Part shown: positions 61,852-64,000 of the stretch, in pieces
How positions within the stretch are numbered: position 1 is the stretch's first letter
Layout: each line of letters opens with the position of its first letter
Origin: Oceanicola sp. D3
GTDB taxonomy: Bacteria; Pseudomonadota; Alphaproteobacteria; Rhodobacterales; Rhodobacteraceae
Direction of reading: 5' to 3'
Length of the DNA: 64,000 nt
NCBI RefSeq assembly: GCF_006351965.1
Contig: NZ_CP040932.1
Coordinates: 3,100,001-3,164,000, forward strand
Translations under genes and position numbers: made by a program
Notes under the pieces: model-generated
The model's input: the letters and a program-made list of their open reading frames with translations, nothing else
Told to the model about the DNA's origin: nothing
The model's database searches: none

Positions 61852-62811
61852 GTGAACATTGAAGCCCTTCGCACGCTGGTTAATATCGCACGCTGTGGAA
61901 ACTATCGGCAAGTCGCTGATATAATGAACATTTCACAGCCCGCGATCTCCAAGCGCATTCGCGTGCTTGAAGAGCACTTTCGCTACCAATTGGTAGAGCG
62001 TGCCGGGGCTTCCATGCGCCTGACCGCGGCAGGACAGGCGCTTTTGCCCTACTTCCAGCGTATCCTCGATACGTTCGACGAAGCGCAAAACCGTTTGAAC
62101 GAGCCTGAGAAATGGCAGGGCACGATCCGCCTCGGAGCGATTGATACGATCATCTCCACCTGGTTGACCGATTTTCTGGACCTGCAACAAAAGCGCTTTC
62201 CCAACATCAAGCTTGAGGTCATCTCGGCACCAACGATTGACCTGTTGCAAGAGCTCCAGCACGGCAACGTCGATATCATCATGGTGCTCGGCCCCTCCTA
62301 TGACCGTGCCTTGGCCGAGGTGCCGCTCTGCGTGATGGATGTTGCGTTTTACGGCGCACCGATGGGGCCGAACGAGCCGCAGGAAGGCACCCGCAAGCTG
62401 TCGCCCGAAGCGGTGTCTGAGGCGAATATCATCACCTTTCCGCGCGGCTCGCGGCCCCATGTCGACGTGGTTCAACGGATGACCCAGCTCAAGCTCACCA
62501 AGATGCCGACGATCTCGGGGTGCTCTTCACTGTTCACGATGCGCTCGATGGGGGAGCGTGGCCTTGGGGTCATCACCCTGCCGCGCATCATGGCAGAGGG
62601 CACATCCTTGCAGGAGCTGGACCTTGGGGTGACCTTGCCTTCAATGAGCTTTGCCGCTGTGTATGAGCCTGCCGCCGCCCCGCCCATCTACGCGCTAACC
62701 TGCGCGCTCGCCGCCGAGATCGCGGCAGACTATGCCCAGCGCGTTGGAAGCGGCGTGCATGTTCCGGTGCCCCTTGCAGCCAAGAGCGCAGAAGCACCAA
62801 CCGACACCTAG
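61852..62811 (+). CDS. LysR-type regulator of the TRAP cluster
   Basis: The 319-aa protein has an N-terminal winged helix (NIARCGNYRQVADIMNISQPAISKRIRVLE, residues 11-40) and a C-terminal effector domain. GTG start directly after the RraA-like stop (1 bp), so it is transcribed with the pathway it probably controls. Positive autoregulation by the imported compound is an inference. Confidence 0.9.
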   Translation: MNIEALRTLVNIARCGNYRQVADIMNISQPAISKRIRVLEEHFRYQLVERAGASMRLTAAGQALLPYFQRILDTFDEAQNRLNEPEKWQGTIRLGAIDTIISTWLTDFLDLQQKRFPNIKLEVISAPTIDLLQELQHGNVDIIMVLGPSYDRALAEVPLCVMDVAFYGAPMGPNEPQEGTRKLSPEAVSEANIITFPRGSRPHVDVVQRMTQLKLTKMPTISGCSSLFTMRSMGERGLGVITLPRIMAEGTSLQELDLGVTLPSMSFAAVYEPAAAPPIYALTCALAAEIAADYAQRVGSGVHVPVPLAAKSAEAPTDT

Positions 62812-62814
62812 GGC

Positions 62815-62923
62815 GTGAGGCGGTTCTTGCGCCGCGGCCCTCCCCGTTGAAGGCCAGCTTCCGCCTCACCTAGGGCACCGCCCTTACCGCCATAAGTAGC
62901 GACCCCGGCCATTACAGCCGGGG
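62815..62923. terminator. convergent-gene terminator region with two stems
   Basis: GTGAGGCGG (62815-62823) is complementary to CCGCCTCAC (62861-62869), and CCCCGGC (62903-62909) to GCCGGGG (62917-62923). They lie between the convergent LysR and amine-oxidase genes. No long T run follows either stem. Confidence 0.5.
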
Positions 62924-62943
62924 CCAAGTCCTTACTGCCGCCG

Positions 62944-64000
62944 TTACTGACCCTTGCGGATGGTCATGCCCGGGTTATTGGCAAAGAAGTTGTGCGGCAT
63001 CAGGTGAATGGTCTTCCACTCCGTCGACATAACCGGCCAGTCCTCCATGCGCGGGATATGGTGGAACCCGGCCGAGAACCACGACACGACGTCCTGCCCC
63101 ATCAGCGACTGATCTTCCTTGACCCATTCGGCAAGCGTGTCCGTGCCATCGCTCTGGAACGGGTATCTGCCGCCGGCATAGCGCTCTTCCGGGTCATAGA
63201 CCGTGTTCCACACCGAGTACTCGATATAGGCATTCCGCTTCATCGACGGATCATTCACGTAATCGAAGGGACCATAGGCGATGGAGCCGTGGTGGATCAT
63301 CCAGCCGGGTGTGTGGCCCAGGTGCCCTTCGCGCGCCGGGTTGGAGTAGTGGAAGTAGCGCGGCTTCGACGAGCTGATCTTGTAACGCGCGTCCATCTCG
63401 CTGTCGGGCATGTTGTGCTCGACCGTCCAAAGGCTGCGGCGCGGAAGATCGGGGTCAACTTCGGCGGGCACGATATCCATCGTGCCGAACATGTTGACCG
63501 GCTGATCAATGTCGAAGTCGATCTTGAAGTTGAAATAGTGGTCGTGGTTCGCGGCCACGAGGTGCGGCGCGATCAGCGTGCCATGCTTGGTTTCCTCGGC
63601 CGCCGTGGGATCGTTCATCGAAGCCGCTGCGGCCCCCTTCACACCGTCCAGACCGGTGGCCCCCACCATGATGCGGATATCGGCATTCTGGTAGAAGCGA
63701 TAATCGATCAGGTAGTCATAGTTGCCCACCTGTGAGGCCGAACGCACGATCAGCTCGGTCGCCGGCCGTCCCTCCGCAGGCACGAAGGTTTCGGGGCCCT
63801 GGGCAAAGATCTCGAAGTGCCGCCAGGCCGGGTCGCCGATGTTGCGCTCGAAGATGCAGATGGCGTTGGGGATCTCGATCGGTTTGCCGAAGTCATCGGA
63901 GATGACCGACGGCAGAAAGGTCGCATGTGCCGGGCAGTCGATGCCCGCTTCGAGCGGCGTCATGAACAGGCCGAAACCGTATTCGCCGCTGTCCATGTAG
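62944..64000 (-). CDS. copper amine oxidase, C-terminal part (5' end beyond window)
   Basis: About 352 codons are visible and the frame stays open at the right edge. VGNYDYLIDYRF holds the N-Y-D/E motif whose Tyr becomes topaquinone; AANHDHYFNFKIDFD carries two of the copper His ligands, and HLMPHNFFANNPG the third. Copper amine oxidases convert primary amines to aldehydes with release of ammonia and hydrogen peroxide. It converges on the TRAP operon; a shared pathway is possible but unproven. Confidence 0.92.
   Translation of the reverse strand, partial: YMDSGEYGFGLFMTPLEAGIDCPAHATFLPSVISDDFGKPIEIPNAICIFERNIGDPAWRHFEIFAQGPETFVPAEGRPATELIVRSASQVGNYDYLIDYRFYQNADIRIMVGATGLDGVKGAAAASMNDPTAAEETKHGTLIAPHLVAANHDHYFNFKIDFDIDQPVNMFGTMDIVPAEVDPDLPRRSLWTVEHNMPDSEMDARYKISSSKPRYFHYSNPAREGHLGHTPGWMIHHGSIAYGPFDYVNDPSMKRNAYIEYSVWNTVYDPEERYAGGRYPFQSDGTDTLAEWVKEDQSLMGQDVVSWFSAGFHHIPRMEDWPVMSTEWKTIHLMPHNFFANNPGMTIRKGQ

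Overview
The window looks like chromosome of a GC-rich alphaproteobacterium, most likely a Rhodobacteraceae member (Roseobacter group). Supporting signs are small family-restricted proteins (DUF2842 type, DUF6280 type, a long acidic repeat protein with a conserved head and tail), a PhaR/phasin/PhaC/PhaZ polyhydroxybutyrate locus, a TRAP transporter, TGATG/ATGA-coupled operons, and the order methyltransferase, TolC, PopZ-like protein. The assignment comes from reading protein sequences; no search was run.

Layout. 1-900: two accessory genes on the minus strand (a UDG-like partial gene and a DUF4258 protein) with a palindromic operator. 1.4-15 kb: mostly housekeeping genes (L,D-transpeptidase-like protein, YqaA, EamA transporter, thiamine diphosphokinase, a 1188-aa acidic repeat protein, purA, secG, pyrG), then two TerB-like genes and a PhnD-like gene. 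15.1-25.3 kb: a co-directional cluster with a polar amino acid/amine ABC importer (ATPase, two tandem binding proteins, two permeases), two glutamine-synthetase-like ligases, a glutamine amidotransferase and a PuuB-like oxidase. This looks like gamma-glutamylation catabolism of an amine. 25.5-31.2 kb: a DegT-type aminotransferase, a zincin-like protein, a LysR/omega-aminotransferase divergent pair and an APC-like membrane protein.

31.2-35.8 kb: the PHB locus (phaR, phaP, phaC on minus; phaZ divergent on plus), with a perfect 16-bp-arm inverted repeat sitting on a readable phaP promoter, the likely PhaR operator. 35.8-49.7 kb: hydrolases, PLP aminotransferases, an MsbA-like exporter, YgfZ, EF-P, a DUF6280 protein, a PopZ-like polar scaffold candidate, TolC and an isoaspartyl methyltransferase.

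50.1-56.2 kb: an integrative island inserted in tRNA-Cys(GCA). It has an intact tRNA, a tyrosine integrase pointing at it, a 44-bp exact direct repeat of the tRNA 3' part at the far end, and candidate arm-type repeats just inside both ends. Its cargo is visibly AT-richer than the chromosome. The centrepiece is a tightly linked two-gene unit, a DUF262 (DGQQR) protein followed by a HEPN-type protein with an intact R-x4-H ribonuclease motif. This is the best candidate in the window for a little-described defence or toxin system. 56.7-64 kb: a TRAP transporter with a nitrilase-superfamily amidohydrolase, an HpcH/HpaI aldolase, an RraA-like protein and a LysR regulator in one run, facing a copper amine oxidase that leaves the window. 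This reads as an uptake and degradation pathway for an unidentified amide- or amine-containing carboxylate.
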